From contig NZ_JAGEOJ010000005.1 of the NCBI RefSeq assembly GCF_017573505.1, positions 186,001-250,000 on the forward strand: a stretch of 64,000 nucleotides of DNA. Direction: 5' to 3'. Shown here one piece after another: positions 30,128 through 39,690 of this stretch. Numbering within the stretch: the first letter of the stretch is position 1; each line of letters begins with the position of its first letter. The notes below the pieces were generated by a model. The model had not been told where the DNA came from and did no database searches. It worked only from the letters and a program-made list of their open reading frames with translations. The stretch comes from Actinomadura barringtoniae. GTDB lineage: Bacteria > Actinomycetota > Actinomycetes > Streptosporangiales > Streptosporangiaceae. Both the position numbers and the translations under genes were made by a program.

Positions 30128-30221
30128 AGCAGCCCCCAGGCCTCTCGCACATCACTTACGAAACATAGATGCACAAGTCTGGCCTTTTGCTGCTTGATCA
30201 GACTAGAAACTTTTTCGCGAC

Positions 30222-31163
30222 TTACGAGCCGTCACCCTTATGTAGCGACGGCGTCTCAGCCGAGGACTCGGGAGCCCCCTCGGCGGCGGCCTCCGCGACG
30301 GCCTCGGGAGCCGCGTCCGGGGCGGGCTCGCGCCCGTCCTTGACCAGCGACGGCGTCTGCGGCTCGTCCTTGGTGAGGGACGGCGCGCTCGGCTCGTCCT
30401 TGGTGAGAGAGGCCGCCGGCTCGTCCTTGGTGAGGGACGGTGTGCTCGGCTCCTCGCCCTTGGTCAGCGAGACTTCCTCGGGCTCTTCGTCGGTCAGGGA
30501 CGGCGGCTCCAACTCGTCCTCATCGGTGAGCAGGATGCCGACCACCGAACGGATCTTGTCCTCGGAGATGGCGCCGGCGCGCAGCAGGCGCGGGATGGAG
30601 CCGGTCAGGTCGACGATCGTGGAGGCCTCGCCCTGGCCCGCGGCGGCGCCGTCGAGGTAGATCTCGACGGAGTCGCCGAGCATCTTCTGGGCCTCGTCGG
30701 CGGTGCGGGCGGCGGGCTGGCCGCTCAGGTTGGCGCTGCTCACCGCGAGCGGCCCGGTCTCCTTGAGGAGCTCGACGGCCAGCTCGTGCATGGGCATGCG
30801 GACCGCGACGGTGCCCTTGGTCTCGCCCAGGTCCCAGAGCAGGTTCTGGTTGGCGCGGCACACCAGCGTGAGGGCGCCGGGCCAGAACTCGTCGATCAGA
30901 TCCTGGCCGTACGTGCCGAGGTCCTCGATCAGCGCGGTCGCGGCGCGCACCGAGCCGACGAGCACGGGCGGGGGCATCTCGCGGCCGCGGCCCTTGGCGT
31001 CCAGCAGGCCCTGCACGGCCGCGGGGGTGAACGCGTCGGCGCCGATCCCGTAGACGGTGTCCGTCGGCAGCACGATGAGCTCTCCGCGCCGTACGGCCGC
31101 AACGGCCTCGGCGATTCCGCGGGTGCGCTCCATCGGCTCGGAGCAGTCATAGCGTCGGCTCAC
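30222..31163 (-). CDS. tsaC: L-threonylcarbamoyladenylate synthase with repeat tail
   Basis: 313 residues. The YrdC/Sua5 domain (1-211) makes threonylcarbamoyl-AMP from Thr, bicarbonate and ATP for the t6A37 modification of ANN-decoding tRNAs; VLPTDTVYGIGADA, PPPVLVGS, VRMPMHE and AVSSANLSGQPA are its motifs. After DEDELEPP comes a 100-residue tail with the unit SLTKDEP at 232, 243, 252 and 262, and variants at 222, 272 and 306. Third gene of prfA-prmC-tsaC, 43 bp after prmC. The tail is not part of the classic Sua5 domain and looks disordered and acidic. Confidence 0.93.
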   Translation of the reverse strand: MSRRYDCSEPMERTRGIAEAVAAVRRGELIVLPTDTVYGIGADAFTPAAVQGLLDAKGRGREMPPPVLVGSVRAATALIEDLGTYGQDLIDEFWPGALTLVCRANQNLLWDLGETKGTVAVRMPMHELAVELLKETGPLAVSSANLSGQPAARTADEAQKMLGDSVEIYLDGAAAGQGEASTIVDLTGSIPRLLRAGAISEDKIRSVVGILLTDEDELEPPSLTDEEPEEVSLTKGEEPSTPSLTKDEPAASLTKDEPSAPSLTKDEPQTPSLVKDGREPAPDAAPEAVAEAAAEGAPESSAETPSLHKGDGS

Positions 31164-31206
31164 GGTGGTCCCATCTGCGCGGATGCTTGCGGGATCAGAC
31201 TATCGC

Positions 31207-32067
31207 TCAGTCCGCACCCAGCTTGGCGGTGACGAATCGATCTCGGTTGGTCAGGTCGCGGCGGTTACGGACGTCCCGCCAGCCGTTCTCCTCGGCGAAC
31301 ACCCAGTAGACGGCGTTCCCCTGCAGGTCGCTGTGCTCGACCGCCACGTAGCCGCCGGGGCGGAGCAGGCGGCGGGCGGTCTGCTCGACCACGCGGATCG
31401 CGTCCAGGCCGTCGTCGCCGCCGCCCCACAGGGCGTCGGCGGGGTCGTGGTCGCGGACGTCGCGCGGCACGTACTCCCACTCGCTCATCGGGATGTACGG
31501 CGGGTTGCTGACGACCATGTCCACCTTGCCGTCGAACTCGGTGAGGGCGGTGGAGAAGTCGTCCAGGTGGAGCTTCACCTGGCCGCGTTCGTCGAGGTCC
31601 TCGATGTTGCGGGTGGCGTGGACGAACGCGGTGGGGTCCTTCTCGACGGCGTGCACGCGGGCGCGGGGCGACTCCTGGGCGATCGACAGGGCGATCGCGG
31701 CCGAACCGGTGCCGAGGTCGACGACCAGCGGGTCCTGCACGTCCATGTCGCGCAGCACGTCCAGCGCCCAGCCCGCCACGACCTCGGTCTCGGGCCGCGG
31801 CACGAAGACGCCGGGGCCGACCTTCAGCTCCAGGTAGCGGAAGAACGCGCGGCCGGTGATGTGCTGGAGCGGCTCCCCGGCCTCGCGGCGCGCCACGTAC
31901 TCCCAGAAGCGGGCGTCGAACGCGCCGTCGGAGACCATGTGGAGCTCCGAACGGTTCACGCCGTGGACGGCGGCGGCGAGCTCCTCGGCGTCGGCGCGCG
32001 GGGAGGCGGCGCCGGCGTCGGCCAGCCGCGCGGTGGCCCGGGCGATCTCGTCGAGCAGCAGGTTCAT
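31207..32067 (-). CDS. prmC: Peptide chain release factor N5-glutamine methyltransferase
   Basis: 286 residues. Methylates the Gln of the GGQ motif in release factors 1 and 2 using SAM. SAM motif [15 protein letters not shown], the PrmC/HemK signature NPPYIP, and the RPETE block ([12 protein letters not shown]) are intact, after an N-terminal helical substrate domain. Its start overlaps the prfA stop (ATGA), so the enzyme and its substrate are co-translated. Normal length. Confidence 0.96.
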   Translation of the reverse strand: MNLLLDEIARATARLADAGAASPRADAEELAAAVHGVNRSELHMVSDGAFDARFWEYVARREAGEPLQHITGRAFFRYLELKVGPGVFVPRPETEVVAGWALDVLRDMDVQDPLVVDLGTGSAAIALSIAQESPRARVHAVEKDPTAFVHATRNIEDLDERGQVKLHLDDFSTALTEFDGKVDMVVSNPPYIPMSEWEYVPRDVRDHDPADALWGGGDDGLDAIRVVEQTARRLLRPGGYVAVEHSDLQGNAVYWVFAEENGWRDVRNRRDLTNRDRFVTAKLGAD

Positions 32068-33146
32068 GACGGCTGCTGGGCCTCTGATTGCTGCGCCTCG
32101 GTGAGCCGGCGCTCCATGTCCGCGTCGACCAGCGCCTGCGTCACGTTCTGCAGGTCGCCGTCGAGGACCTGGTCGAGGTTGTAGGCCTTGTAGCCGACCC
32201 GGTGGTCGGAGATCCGGTTCTCCGGATAGTTGTAGGTGCGCACGCGCTCGGAGCGGTCGACCGTACGGACCTGGCTCTTGCGTTCGGCGGACGCGGCGGC
32301 CTCGGCCTCCTCCTGCGCCATCGCCAGCAGGCGGGATCGCAGGATGCGCAGGGCCTGCTCCTTGTTCTGGAGCTGGCTCTTCTCGTTCTGGCAGGAGACG
32401 ACGACGCCGGTCGGCTCGTGCGTGATGCGGACGGCCGAGTCGGTGGTGTTGACGCTCTGCCCGCCGGGGCCGGACGAGCGGTAGACGTCGATGCGCAGGT
32501 CGTTCGGGTCGATCTGGACGTCGACCTCCTCGGCCTCGGGGGTGACCAGGACGCCGACCGCGCTGGTGTGGATGCGGCCCTGCGACTCGGTCGCCGGAAC
32601 GCGCTGCACCCGGTGCACGCCGCCCTCGAACTTCAGCCGCGTCCAGACGCCCTCTTCCTGGGAGGCCTTGGCCTTCACCGCGACCGTGACGTCCTTGTAG
32701 CCGCCCAGGTCGGAGGGGTGCGAGTCGATGATCTCGGTCTTCCAGCCGATGCGCTCGGCGTAGCGCAGGTACATGCGCAGCAGGTCGCCGGCGAACAGCG
32801 CCGACTCCTCGCCGCCCTCGCCTGCCTTGACCTCGAGGATCACGTCCTTGTCGTCGGACGGGTCGCGCGGGACCAGCAGGTGCCGCAGGCGCTCCTCGAG
32901 GTCGCCCTTGCGCTTCTCCAGCACGGTGGCCTCGGCGGCGAACGCCTCGTCCTCGCTCGCCAGCTCGAGGGCGGCGGACAGGTCGTCCTCGGTCGAGCCG
33001 AGCTCACGGTAGGTCTCGACGATCGGGCGCAACTCGGCGTAGCGCTTGCCGAGCTTGCGGGCCAGCGCCTGGTCGGCGTGCACGGCCGGGTCGGCCAGCC
33101 GGCCCTCGAGGTCGCCGTATTCGCTGATGAGGTCGTCGAGATTCAC
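32064..33146 (-). CDS. prfA: Peptide chain release factor 1
   Basis: 360 residues from the GTG at 33146 ([17 protein letters not shown]); the longer frame upstream is intergenic and Arg-rich. Recognises UAG and UAA and triggers peptidyl-tRNA hydrolysis. GGQ loop in [20 protein letters not shown], and the coiled N-terminal domain [20 protein letters not shown]. Ribosome-binding site AGGA. Followed by prmC and tsaC with tight spacing. Confidence 0.97.
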   Translation of the reverse strand: MNLDDLISEYGDLEGRLADPAVHADQALARKLGKRYAELRPIVETYRELGSTEDDLSAALELASEDEAFAAEATVLEKRKGDLEERLRHLLVPRDPSDDKDVILEVKAGEGGEESALFAGDLLRMYLRYAERIGWKTEIIDSHPSDLGGYKDVTVAVKAKASQEEGVWTRLKFEGGVHRVQRVPATESQGRIHTSAVGVLVTPEAEEVDVQIDPNDLRIDVYRSSGPGGQSVNTTDSAVRITHEPTGVVVSCQNEKSQLQNKEQALRILRSRLLAMAQEEAEAAASAERKSQVRTVDRSERVRTYNYPENRISDHRVGYKAYNLDQVLDGDLQNVTQALVDADMERRLTEAQQSEAQQPS

Positions 33147-33210
33147 GTGATCGTCCTGTCTGCTTCGCGCTCTTCGCCGCTCTTTTGTGGGCCGAGCCTG
33201 AACTTCGAGC

Positions 33211-33247
33211 GGCCCGGGGACGCCGCGACTGGTCGCGTCCCCGGGCC
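33211..33247 (-). terminator. Hairpin between rpmE and prfA
   Basis: 13-bp perfect stem GGCCCGGGGACGC with its complement and an 11-nt loop, 18 bp beyond rpmE. Likely terminates or attenuates rpmE transcription ahead of prfA; no T-run. Confidence 0.65.
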
Positions 33248-33264
33248 GGCGAAAGCAGAGAGGG

Positions 33265-33486
33265 CTACTTGGCGGCCTTCTTGCCCTTCCCGAAGCGCTG
33301 CTCGAAGCGCGCCACGCGGCCACCGGTGTCCAGGATCTTCTGCTTGCCCGTGTAGAACGGGTGGCAGTTGGAGCAGACGTCCGCGTGGATCACGCCGTTC
33401 TCGGCGGTGCTGCGGGTCTCAAAGGTGTTGCCGCACGTACACGTCACGGTCGTGACGACGTAGTTCGGGTGGATCTCGGGCTTCAT
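33265..33486 (-). CDS. rpmE: 50S ribosomal protein L31, zinc-binding form
   Basis: 73 residues. Primary zinc-type L31: Cys16 and Cys18 in CTCGNTF and Cys37/Cys40 in CSNCHPF form the CXC...CXXC cluster, followed by YTGKQK and [11 protein letters not shown]. It joins the 50S central protuberance and the intersubunit bridge. Ribosome-binding site GAGGAGAACCC. In M. tuberculosis this gene immediately follows rho; here a two-component system lies between. Confidence 0.97.
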   Translation of the reverse strand: MKPEIHPNYVVTTVTCTCGNTFETRSTAENGVIHADVCSNCHPFYTGKQKILDTGGRVARFEQRFGKGKKAAK

Positions 33487-33657
33487 GGGTTCTCCTCGCC
33501 GTGGGGCGGTCGCCGGGCGTCTCTACTCACACGGTCTTCGCCGTGGGAGATCTGGGAGACGTGAACCGGTACCGCAGCGGTTGCACTCCAAGTGTGCCAG
33601 ATACCCGAACGTGCCGAGGTCACCGGGCATTCCCGATCTTGCACGAGAAGACGAGTC

Positions 33658-34305
33658 TCAGCCGGCTCGCAGGTAGGTGAGGACGGCCATCACGCGGCGG
33701 TGATCATCTGAGGTGGGCGGCAGGGTGAGCTTGGCGAAGATGTTGGAGATGTGCTTCTCCACGGCTCCGTCGGAGACGACCAGATCCCTTGCGATGGCGG
33801 CGTTCGAGCGTCCCTCGGCCATCAGCCCGAGCACCTCGCGTTCCCGCGGCGTGAGGGCCGCCAGCGGGTCGCCCGCCCTGCGCCGCCCGAGCAGCTGCCC
33901 GATCACCTCGGGGTCGATCACCGTTCCGCCGCCCGCGATCCGGCGGACCGCGTCGATGAACTCCTCGACGTCCGACACCCGTTCCTTGAGCAGATAGCCC
34001 ACGCCCTCGGCGCCGCCGCCGATCAGGTCGGTGGCGTACCGCTCCTCCACGTACTGCGAGAGCACCAGGATCGGCGTTCCGGGGCGGCTCTCCCGTACGG
34101 CCAGGGCCGCGCGCAGCCCCTCGTCGGTGAACGAGGGCGGCATCCGCACGTCCACGATCGCCAGGTCGGGCGCATGCTTCTCGACGATCCCGAGCAACCC
34201 CGGCCCGTCCCCGACCGTGGCCACCGTCTCGATGTCCGCGTCCGCCAACAGCCGGACGAGCCCCTCCCGCAACAGCACCGAGTCCTCGGCGATCACCACC
34301 CGCAT
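33658..34305 (-). CDS. Response regulator, NarL/LuxR family
   Basis: 215 residues from the ATG at 34305. Receiver with VVIAEDSVLLREG, phosphoacceptor Asp52 in LAIVDVRMPPSFTDEG (the MPP-T-EG spelling typical of actinobacterial NarL regulators) and LLKERV; LuxR-type HTH LTPREREVLGLMAEGRSNAAIARDLVVSDGAVEKHISNIFAKL. Its partner is the kinase upstream at 34407-35762. The long frame that runs through the kinase gene is a shadow. Part of the accessory insertion between rho and rpmE. Confidence 0.92.
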   Translation of the reverse strand: MRVVIAEDSVLLREGLVRLLADADIETVATVGDGPGLLGIVEKHAPDLAIVDVRMPPSFTDEGLRAALAVRESRPGTPILVLSQYVEERYATDLIGGGAEGVGYLLKERVSDVEEFIDAVRRIAGGGTVIDPEVIGQLLGRRRAGDPLAALTPREREVLGLMAEGRSNAAIARDLVVSDGAVEKHISNIFAKLTLPPTSDDHRRVMAVLTYLRAG

Positions 34306-34406
34306 CCCCCCATTATCGGGGCCCGTCCACCCGGATGCGCCGCTCTCCTCCCCAGAAAGCCCCCACCCCCACGCCCTGTGCGGGCGTAGGGGCGGGCTGG
34401 GACGGG

Positions 34407-35762
34407 TTACCAGGTGCAGGGGAGGTCGGCGCGGATGATCGTGGGGCCGCCGGGCGGGCTGTCCACGATGAGCATGCCGTCGATGGTGGCGGCGCGGTCG
34501 GCCAGGCCCGCCAGGCCGCCGCTCGGCTCGGCGACGGCGCCGCCGACGCCGTTGTCGATCACCTCGACGACGACCCAGGTGTCCTCGCGGGCGACCCGTA
34601 CCGAGGCCCGCGTGGCCCTGGCGTACTTGGCGATGTTGGCCAGCGACTCGGCCACGATGAAGTACGCGATGCTCTCGACGGCCGCCGGGGGCCGTTCGGG
34701 CAGGTCCACCTCGACCTCGACGGGCACCGGGGCGCGGGCCGCCAGGCCCGACAGCGCCGGGTCCAGGCCGCGGTCGGTCAAGATCGCCGGGTAGATGCCC
34801 CGGGCCAGGTCGCGGAGCTCGGAGATGGCCTCCTTGGTGCCCGAGTGGGCCTGCTCGATCAGCGCCCGCGCACCCTCGGGGTCGTCCTCCAGCTTGGCCC
34901 GCGCGCGGCCGATGTCCATCGCCACCGCCAGCAGGCGCTGCTGGGCGCCGTCGTGCAGATCCCGCTCGATCCGGCGGCGTTCGGCCTCCACCGCGTCCAC
35001 GCCGCGGGCCCGGCTGGCCTGCAGATGCTCGGTGCGCTCGCGGAGCTGGCGGTTCTCGGCCTGCGCCGAGCTGGGGCCGAGCAGGGCGCGGGCGTACAGC
35101 GCGTGCCCGATCGCCATCACGCGCGTCACGTACATCGCCAAGATCAGCAGCAGCACGCCGACCAGGGTCCAGGGCAGCGCGGTCAGCGGGTTGCCCGCCC
35201 AGTACGAGAAGAAGCCGAAGTTGACCTCGACGCCCTCGTCCATCGCCAGGAACGGCATGAACAGGAACGTGCCGACCATCGCCCACAGCGTCACCGAGAT
35301 CACGAACTCGGCCAGCGAGATCGGGAAGAGCAGCGCCAGGTAGGCGAAGTCCTTCCAGGTGGCCGGGTCCGTCGCCATGACCCGCAGCTTGCGCAGCGGG
35401 TTGCCGCCCTCGGGCAGCCGCCGGTACGGCGTGGGGATCGACACCCCGAACGCCGCCTTGGCCAGCACCCGTTCCAGCATCGCCCCGCCGCGCCACGCGG
35501 TCATCAGCAGCACGGCCAGCGGCACACCCACCCACACGATCAGCAGGCTCACCGACAGCATGGACCCGACCAGCAAGATCACGAACCAGGAGAGCCCGAA
35601 GGCCATGCTGATCGCGAGATAGATCGCCGACCGCCACGTGAGGGACGACCGGAACATCGCCGGCGGACTCCACGACCCGTCCGCCACGTTCACCGCGCGA
35701 CCGCCCGTACCGGCCCTGTCCACCGGCCGGCCACCGATCGCACTGCTGCTCAGCTCGCCCAC
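34407..35762 (-). CDS. Sensor histidine kinase, HisKA_3 type
   Basis: About 451 residues from the GTG at 35762, which has GGAGGG five bases upstream; ATG 35657 is an alternative. A sensor domain with two pairs of membrane helices (SAIYLAISMAFGLSWFVILLVGS onward; LALLFPISLAEFVISVTLWAMVG; LPWTLVGVLLLILAMYV) is followed by a coiled linker, the HisKA_3 box ERRRIERDLHDGAQQR, and a HATPase domain with NIAKYARA and DNGVGG. Its C-terminal GPTIIRADLPCTW is usual for this group. It should phosphorylate the response regulator 100 bp downstream. Confidence 0.9.
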   Translation of the reverse strand: MGELSSSAIGGRPVDRAGTGGRAVNVADGSWSPPAMFRSSLTWRSAIYLAISMAFGLSWFVILLVGSMLSVSLLIVWVGVPLAVLLMTAWRGGAMLERVLAKAAFGVSIPTPYRRLPEGGNPLRKLRVMATDPATWKDFAYLALLFPISLAEFVISVTLWAMVGTFLFMPFLAMDEGVEVNFGFFSYWAGNPLTALPWTLVGVLLLILAMYVTRVMAIGHALYARALLGPSSAQAENRQLRERTEHLQASRARGVDAVEAERRRIERDLHDGAQQRLLAVAMDIGRARAKLEDDPEGARALIEQAHSGTKEAISELRDLARGIYPAILTDRGLDPALSGLAARAPVPVEVEVDLPERPPAAVESIAYFIVAESLANIAKYARATRASVRVAREDTWVVVEVIDNGVGGAVAEPSGGLAGLADRAATIDGMLIVDSPPGGPTIIRADLPCTW

Positions 35763-35878
35763 ATCGTCCCTCCGTGCCCTTGCTCCAAGGTACGTCCCCA
35801 GCCTGCTCCCCCAGTCCCTGCCAGGCCATACGGTCCACCGCCAAGTCCAGGGTGGGGCTAGCCCTACCAACCCCTCAC

Positions 35879-35945
35879 CGCGCCGATCTTGCTCTCAGGG
35901 CCCTTTCACCCGCCGGAACGGGGCCATGAGAGCAAGATCGGCGCG
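35879..35945. repeat. Palindromic repeat element, copy 2
   Basis: Arms CGCGCCGATCTTGCTCTCA / TGAGAGCAAGATCGGCGCG (19 bp perfect) with five further paired bases after one mismatch and a 17-nt loop. The arm core CGCCGATCTTGCTCTCAG is shared with 8131-8193 but the loops differ. It lies between the kinase gene start and the rho terminator. The region to 35992 also has a 16-bp tandem unit GGGGCCGCGCTGGAGG repeated at 35952 and 35968. Confidence 0.85.
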
Positions 35946-35992
35946 ATGGACGGGGCCGCGCTGGAGGGGGGCCGCGCTGGAGGGGGACAAGA

Positions 35993-36026
35993 AGAACGCC
36001 CCGGGAGAGTGCTCCCGGGGCGTTCT
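35993..36026 (-). terminator. rho gene terminator
   Basis: Perfect 15-bp stem AGAACGCCCCGGGAG with its complement and a 4-nt loop, about 55 bp past the rho stop. On the minus strand it continues TCTTGTCC. A strong intrinsic-type hairpin. Confidence 0.8.
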
Positions 36027-36081
36027 TTAGAGTTGGGCAGTCCGGCCGCCTCCGCTGGGGCGGGTCAGGCGCCGCTCATGC

Positions 36082-38130
36082 TCAGCGGTCGTCGGAGACG
36101 GTGGTCTTCTGGACCTGGAGCAGGAACTCGGCGTTGGACTTGGTCTCCTTCATCTTCTCGATGAGGAGCTCCAGCGCCTGCTGGGTGTCGAGGGCGTGCA
36201 GGACGCGGCGGAGCTGCCAGACCACGCGCAGCTCCTCGGGCGCCATGAGGATCTCTTCCTTACGGGTGGACGACTGGTCGACGTCCACCGCCGGGAAGAT
36301 CCGCTTGTCGGCCAGGCCGCGGTTGAGCTTGAGCTCCATGTTGCCGGTGCCCTTGAACTCCTCGAAGATGACCTCGTCCATACGGGATCCGGTCTCGACG
36401 AGCGCGGTCGCCAGGATGGTCAGCGAGCCGCCGTTCTCGATGTTGCGGGCCGCGCCGAAGAACCGCTTGGGCGGGTACAGCGCGGTCGAGTCGACACCAC
36501 CGGACAGGATGCGGCCCGAGGCCGGCGCCGCCAGGTTGTAGGCGCGGCCCAGCCGGGTGATCGAGTCGAGCAGCACGACCACGTCGTGGCCCAGCTCCAC
36601 CAGCCGCTTGGCGCGCTCGATGGCGAGCTCGGCGACCGTGGTGTGGTCCTCGGCCGGACGGTCGAAGGTCGAGTGGATGACCTCGCCCTTCACCGTCCGC
36701 TGCATGTCGGTGACCTCTTCCGGCCGTTCGTCGACCAGAACGACCATCAGGTGGCACTCGGGGTTGTTCTTGGTGATCGCGTTCGCGATCGCCTGCAGCA
36801 CCATCGTCTTACCGGCCTTCGGCGGCGAGACGATGAGGCCGCGCTGGCCCTTGCCGATCGGCGACACCAGGTCGATGATCCGCGTGGTCAGGATGCCCGG
36901 GTCCGACTCCAGCCGCAGCCGCTCCTGCGGGTACAGCGGGGTCAGCTTGGAGAACTCGACGCGGCCCTTGGCCTGGTCGGGCTCCATGCCGTTCACCGTG
37001 TCCAGGCGGACCAGCGCGTTGAACTTCTCGCGCCGCTCGCCCTCGCGGGCCTGGCGGACCGCACCGGTGATCACGTCGCCCTTGCGCAGGCCGTTCTTGC
37101 GGACCTGGGCGAGCGAGACGTACACGTCGTTCGGGCCCGGCAGGTAGCCGGTGGTGCGCACGAACGCGTAGTTGTCGAGGATGTCGAGGATGCCCGCGAC
37201 CGGGATGAGGACGTCGTCCTCGCTGATCACCGGCTCCTCGTAACGGTCGCCCCCCCGGCCCTGGCCGCGCCCGCGGTTGCGCTCGCGGAACCGGCGCCCG
37301 CGCCGGCCCCTGCCGCCCTCGTCGTCGTCGGACTGTCCGCCGCCGCCCTGGTTCTGGCCCCGCTGGCGGTTGCCCTGACCGCCGCCCTGCTGGTCACGGT
37401 CCCCGCGGTCGCCCCGGTCCCCGCGCTCGCCCCGGTCGCCCCGCTCACCGCGGTCGCCCCGCTCGCCGCGGTCACGGCCGTTGCGGCCGCGCTGGCGTCC
37501 GCCGTCACGGCCGCCCTGGCCGCCGTCGCGCCCGCCCTGGCCCTCGCCGTCGTCGGAACCGCCGTCGGTCTTGCCGCGCTCGCCCCGGTCCCCGCGCTCG
37601 CCGCGCTCGGAGCGGTCGGAACGGTCCGACTGCCGCTCCCCGCGGTCGCCGCGGTCACTACGGTCGCCGCGGTCGGAAGCCTTGTCCTTGCCGTCCTGCC
37701 TGGTCTCCTTGGAGCCCTTGCCGGAACCGCCCTGGTCGGTCTTCTCCGCCGGCTCGGCGGTGGTCGTCGCCGCGTCGGCGATGGTGACCTGCCCCTCGGC
37801 CGCGTCGCGCTTGGCGGCCGTGGAACGGGTACGCCGCGGACGCTCGGTCTTCGGCGCGGCAGCGGCTCCCTGCTCGCCTCCGGCCGAGCCCTGCCCCGCG
37901 CCGCCACCCTGCTTCTCTTGGATGGCCGCGATGAGCTGGCTCTTGCGCATCCCGGTCGTACCGGTGATGCCGAGGCTGGACGCGAGCGCCTTGAGCTCGG
38001 GCAACACCATGGCCGAAAGGCCGGTGCCCGTCCGGCGACGCCGGGGGGTGGCACTCGCGCCGGCCTCGGCGGCGTCGGCTGCAGGTGCCGTGCTGGATGC
38101 GTCCGTAAGGAGTTCGCTGGATTCGCTCAC
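36082..38130 (-). CDS. rho: Transcription termination factor Rho, actinobacterial form with Arg/Asp/Gly-rich insertion
   Basis: 682 residues from the GTG at 38130 (AAGGA 6 nt upstream). Hexameric RNA helicase. N-terminal Rho_N helices ([29 protein letters not shown]) are followed by a long hydrophilic insert with many [13 protein letters not shown] repeats, then the RNA-binding OB fold ([29 protein letters not shown]), Walker A in SPPKAGKT, Walker [13 protein letters not shown], and the C-terminal [14 protein letters not shown] [13 protein letters not shown]. Such inserts occur in high-GC actinobacterial Rho and broaden RNA binding. The repeats make this one of several core genes here with tandem units. 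Confidence 0.96.
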   Translation of the reverse strand: MSESSELLTDASSTAPAADAAEAGASATPRRRRTGTGLSAMVLPELKALASSLGITGTTGMRKSQLIAAIQEKQGGGAGQGSAGGEQGAAAAPKTERPRRTRSTAAKRDAAEGQVTIADAATTTAEPAEKTDQGGSGKGSKETRQDGKDKASDRGDRSDRGDRGERQSDRSDRSERGERGDRGERGKTDGGSDDGEGQGGRDGGQGGRDGGRQRGRNGRDRGERGDRGERGDRGERGDRGDRGDRDQQGGGQGNRQRGQNQGGGGQSDDDEGGRGRRGRRFRERNRGRGQGRGGDRYEEPVISEDDVLIPVAGILDILDNYAFVRTTGYLPGPNDVYVSLAQVRKNGLRKGDVITGAVRQAREGERREKFNALVRLDTVNGMEPDQAKGRVEFSKLTPLYPQERLRLESDPGILTTRIIDLVSPIGKGQRGLIVSPPKAGKTMVLQAIANAITKNNPECHLMVVLVDERPEEVTDMQRTVKGEVIHSTFDRPAEDHTTVAELAIERAKRLVELGHDVVVLLDSITRLGRAYNLAAPASGRILSGGVDSTALYPPKRFFGAARNIENGGSLTILATALVETGSRMDEVIFEEFKGTGNMELKLNRGLADKRIFPAVDVDQSSTRKEEILMAPEELRVVWQLRRVLHALDTQQALELLIEKMKETKSNAEFLLQVQKTTVSDDR

Positions 38131-38556
38131 TAAGGGTCCTTCCCAGGGAGCGGGCGTAGGCCGGCGGTCGGCCAGGCAACCCGATAGTGCGGCTCGGCGG
38201 GGGCGCCGAGTCGGGCTCCGCTGATCACGATGGGGCCGCGATCTGCGATTTCTGGGCACAGCCAGATGGTGGTCGGGCCTGCTTGCTCGCGCGTGTCCCC
38301 GCTACCGCCACGTCCGAAGTTTCGCTGGAATGCCTGACAACGGGATGTCACGGTGTCGGGAAGCCTAGTACGCGGGACCGACACGGCCGGAGAGCCGAAC
38401 TGGTGACGCGTGGCTGACGAGCACACGGCCCCGAGCGGGGCACCTGGTGCGGCAATCAGCCTAACATCACCTGGGCACACTGCTATTCCCCAGAGGTCGA
38501 TGTCTTCGCATTTTACCTAGCTGGATCATTGCACCTGGCCGAAGCACTCCGCCAAC
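38131..38556 (-). other. rho 5' leader region
   Basis: Roughly 430 bp without a gene between thrB and rho. Long leaders are usual for rho, which is autoregulated. On the minus strand a TAGGCT hexamer near 38462 could be a -10 box. I see no riboswitch or ORF that I can support. GC is lower around 38500-38530 (AGCTAGGTAAAATG). Confidence 0.4.
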
Positions 38557-38573
38557 TCCCGCTCGACGCGGGA
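38557..38573 (-). terminator. Hairpin directly after thrB
   Basis: Stem TCCCGC / GCGGGA with a 5-nt loop four bases beyond the thrB stop. Short, without T-run; probable end of the lysA-hom-thrC-thrB transcript. Confidence 0.4.
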
Positions 38574-38577
38574 ATCG

Positions 38578-39690
38578 TCAGGGACGCACGAACGAACCGA
38601 CGGGCTGAACGCAGGCGCCACGGGGGGCAACGTTCAGCGGGTGTATGCACCACCCATTACCCACATCGAGGCCCATCGAATCAACTTGTGATGCGCTTGT
38701 GAAGGCCAGGACAGTAGGACCTGCCCCGGAAATCACCGCCGGCACCCCGTTCACGCGCAACCGGGCTACCAGCGCGGCGGATTCGGGCATGGCGGGCGAA
38801 CGATAGTCCTGGTGCAGCCGGTCTTCCGTCGCGTCCAGAAGTACGTCCTGCGGGAGCCCCTCGTTCAGCGCCGCTATCAGCAGCGCAGCCCTGCCCGCGT
38901 TGGCGGCCGCGTCCTTGTGGGGCACGGTCTCCGGAAGCAGGCCGCGCGCCCGTTCGGTGGCCAGGCGCTGGTCCGGAACGAACGCGACGACCTCACGTTC
39001 GAGGTCCAGACGTACGAGCCGAGGGCCTTCGTCGGTCGTCCAGGCGATCGTCAGGCCTCCTGCCAGGCAGGGGGCGACGTTGTCGGGGTGGCCCTCGATG
39101 TCGGTGGCGAGCCTGAGCGCGCCCTCGTCGTCGAGGAGATGCCCGTACGGATGCAGCCGCCGCGCCGCCACGATCCCCGCCACGATCGCCGCCGAGGACG
39201 AACCGAGGCCGCGCGAATGCGGGATCCGATTCGTACAGCGAAGCCTGAGCCCAGGCGGCGCTCCCAGCCTCCCGGCAGCAGCCTGGGCCGCGGCTGCCGC
39301 CACTCCTGCGGCGGCTGCGGCCGCGCCGGCGGTGCCCGGCTGCGCGGCGATGCCGACGTGATCCGCCGCCGAGCCGGGCTGGTCGGTGGCCGAGCCGGGC
39401 TGGTCGGTGGCCGGGCCGGGGTGACCGGTGGCGGCCAGGTCGTCCAGGAGCTCGAACGTCTGGAGCAGCGTTCGGACGATCAGGTGGCGCTCGCCGCGGT
39501 CGGCGACCTCCGCGCCCTCGCCCTCGACCTCGATCGACAGGCCACCGTCGGTCACCTCGACCGTGACGTCGTCGTAGAGCGTCAGTGCCAGGCCCAGCGA
39601 GTCGAAGCCGGGCCCGAGGTTGGCGCTGGTCGCGGGCACGCGTACGGTCACCGGCCCGGAGGCCCAGCCGGGGGTCGGGCCAGGGCTCAT
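38578..39690 (-). CDS. thrB: Homoserine kinase with low-complexity insertion
   Basis: 370 residues from the ATG at 39690, which overlaps the thrC stop. GHMP kinase that phosphorylates homoserine with [24 protein letters not shown] at the N-terminus, the ATP-binding loop [16 protein letters not shown] (158-168) and the C-terminal [11 protein letters not shown] are intact. Residues about 88-142 are an insertion: two ATDQPGS-type units followed by an Ala-only stretch. Bacterial ThrB is usually near 300-310 residues, so the insertion explains the excess. It sits between the N-terminal strands and the ATP loop. Confidence 0.94.
   Translation of the reverse strand: MSPGPTPGWASGPVTVRVPATSANLGPGFDSLGLALTLYDDVTVEVTDGGLSIEVEGEGAEVADRGERHLIVRTLLQTFELLDDLAATGHPGPATDQPGSATDQPGSAADHVGIAAQPGTAGAAAAAAGVAAAAAQAAAGRLGAPPGLRLRCTNRIPHSRGLGSSSAAIVAGIVAARRLHPYGHLLDDEGALRLATDIEGHPDNVAPCLAGGLTIAWTTDEGPRLVRLDLEREVVAFVPDQRLATERARGLLPETVPHKDAAANAGRAALLIAALNEGLPQDVLLDATEDRLHQDYRSPAMPESAALVARLRVNGVPAVISGAGPTVLAFTSASQVDSMGLDVGNGWCIHPLNVAPRGACVQPVGSFVRP

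Noticed and set aside
30340..30520. CRISPR-like array in the repeated DNA of tsaC
   Set aside because: The units are contiguous coding repeats without spacers and keep the reading frame.
33658..35844. A 728-codon frame joining the response regulator to upstream sequence
   Set aside because: Only the last 215 codons code for the regulator; the earlier part lies antiphase to the histidine kinase and is Arg/Gly-rich noise.
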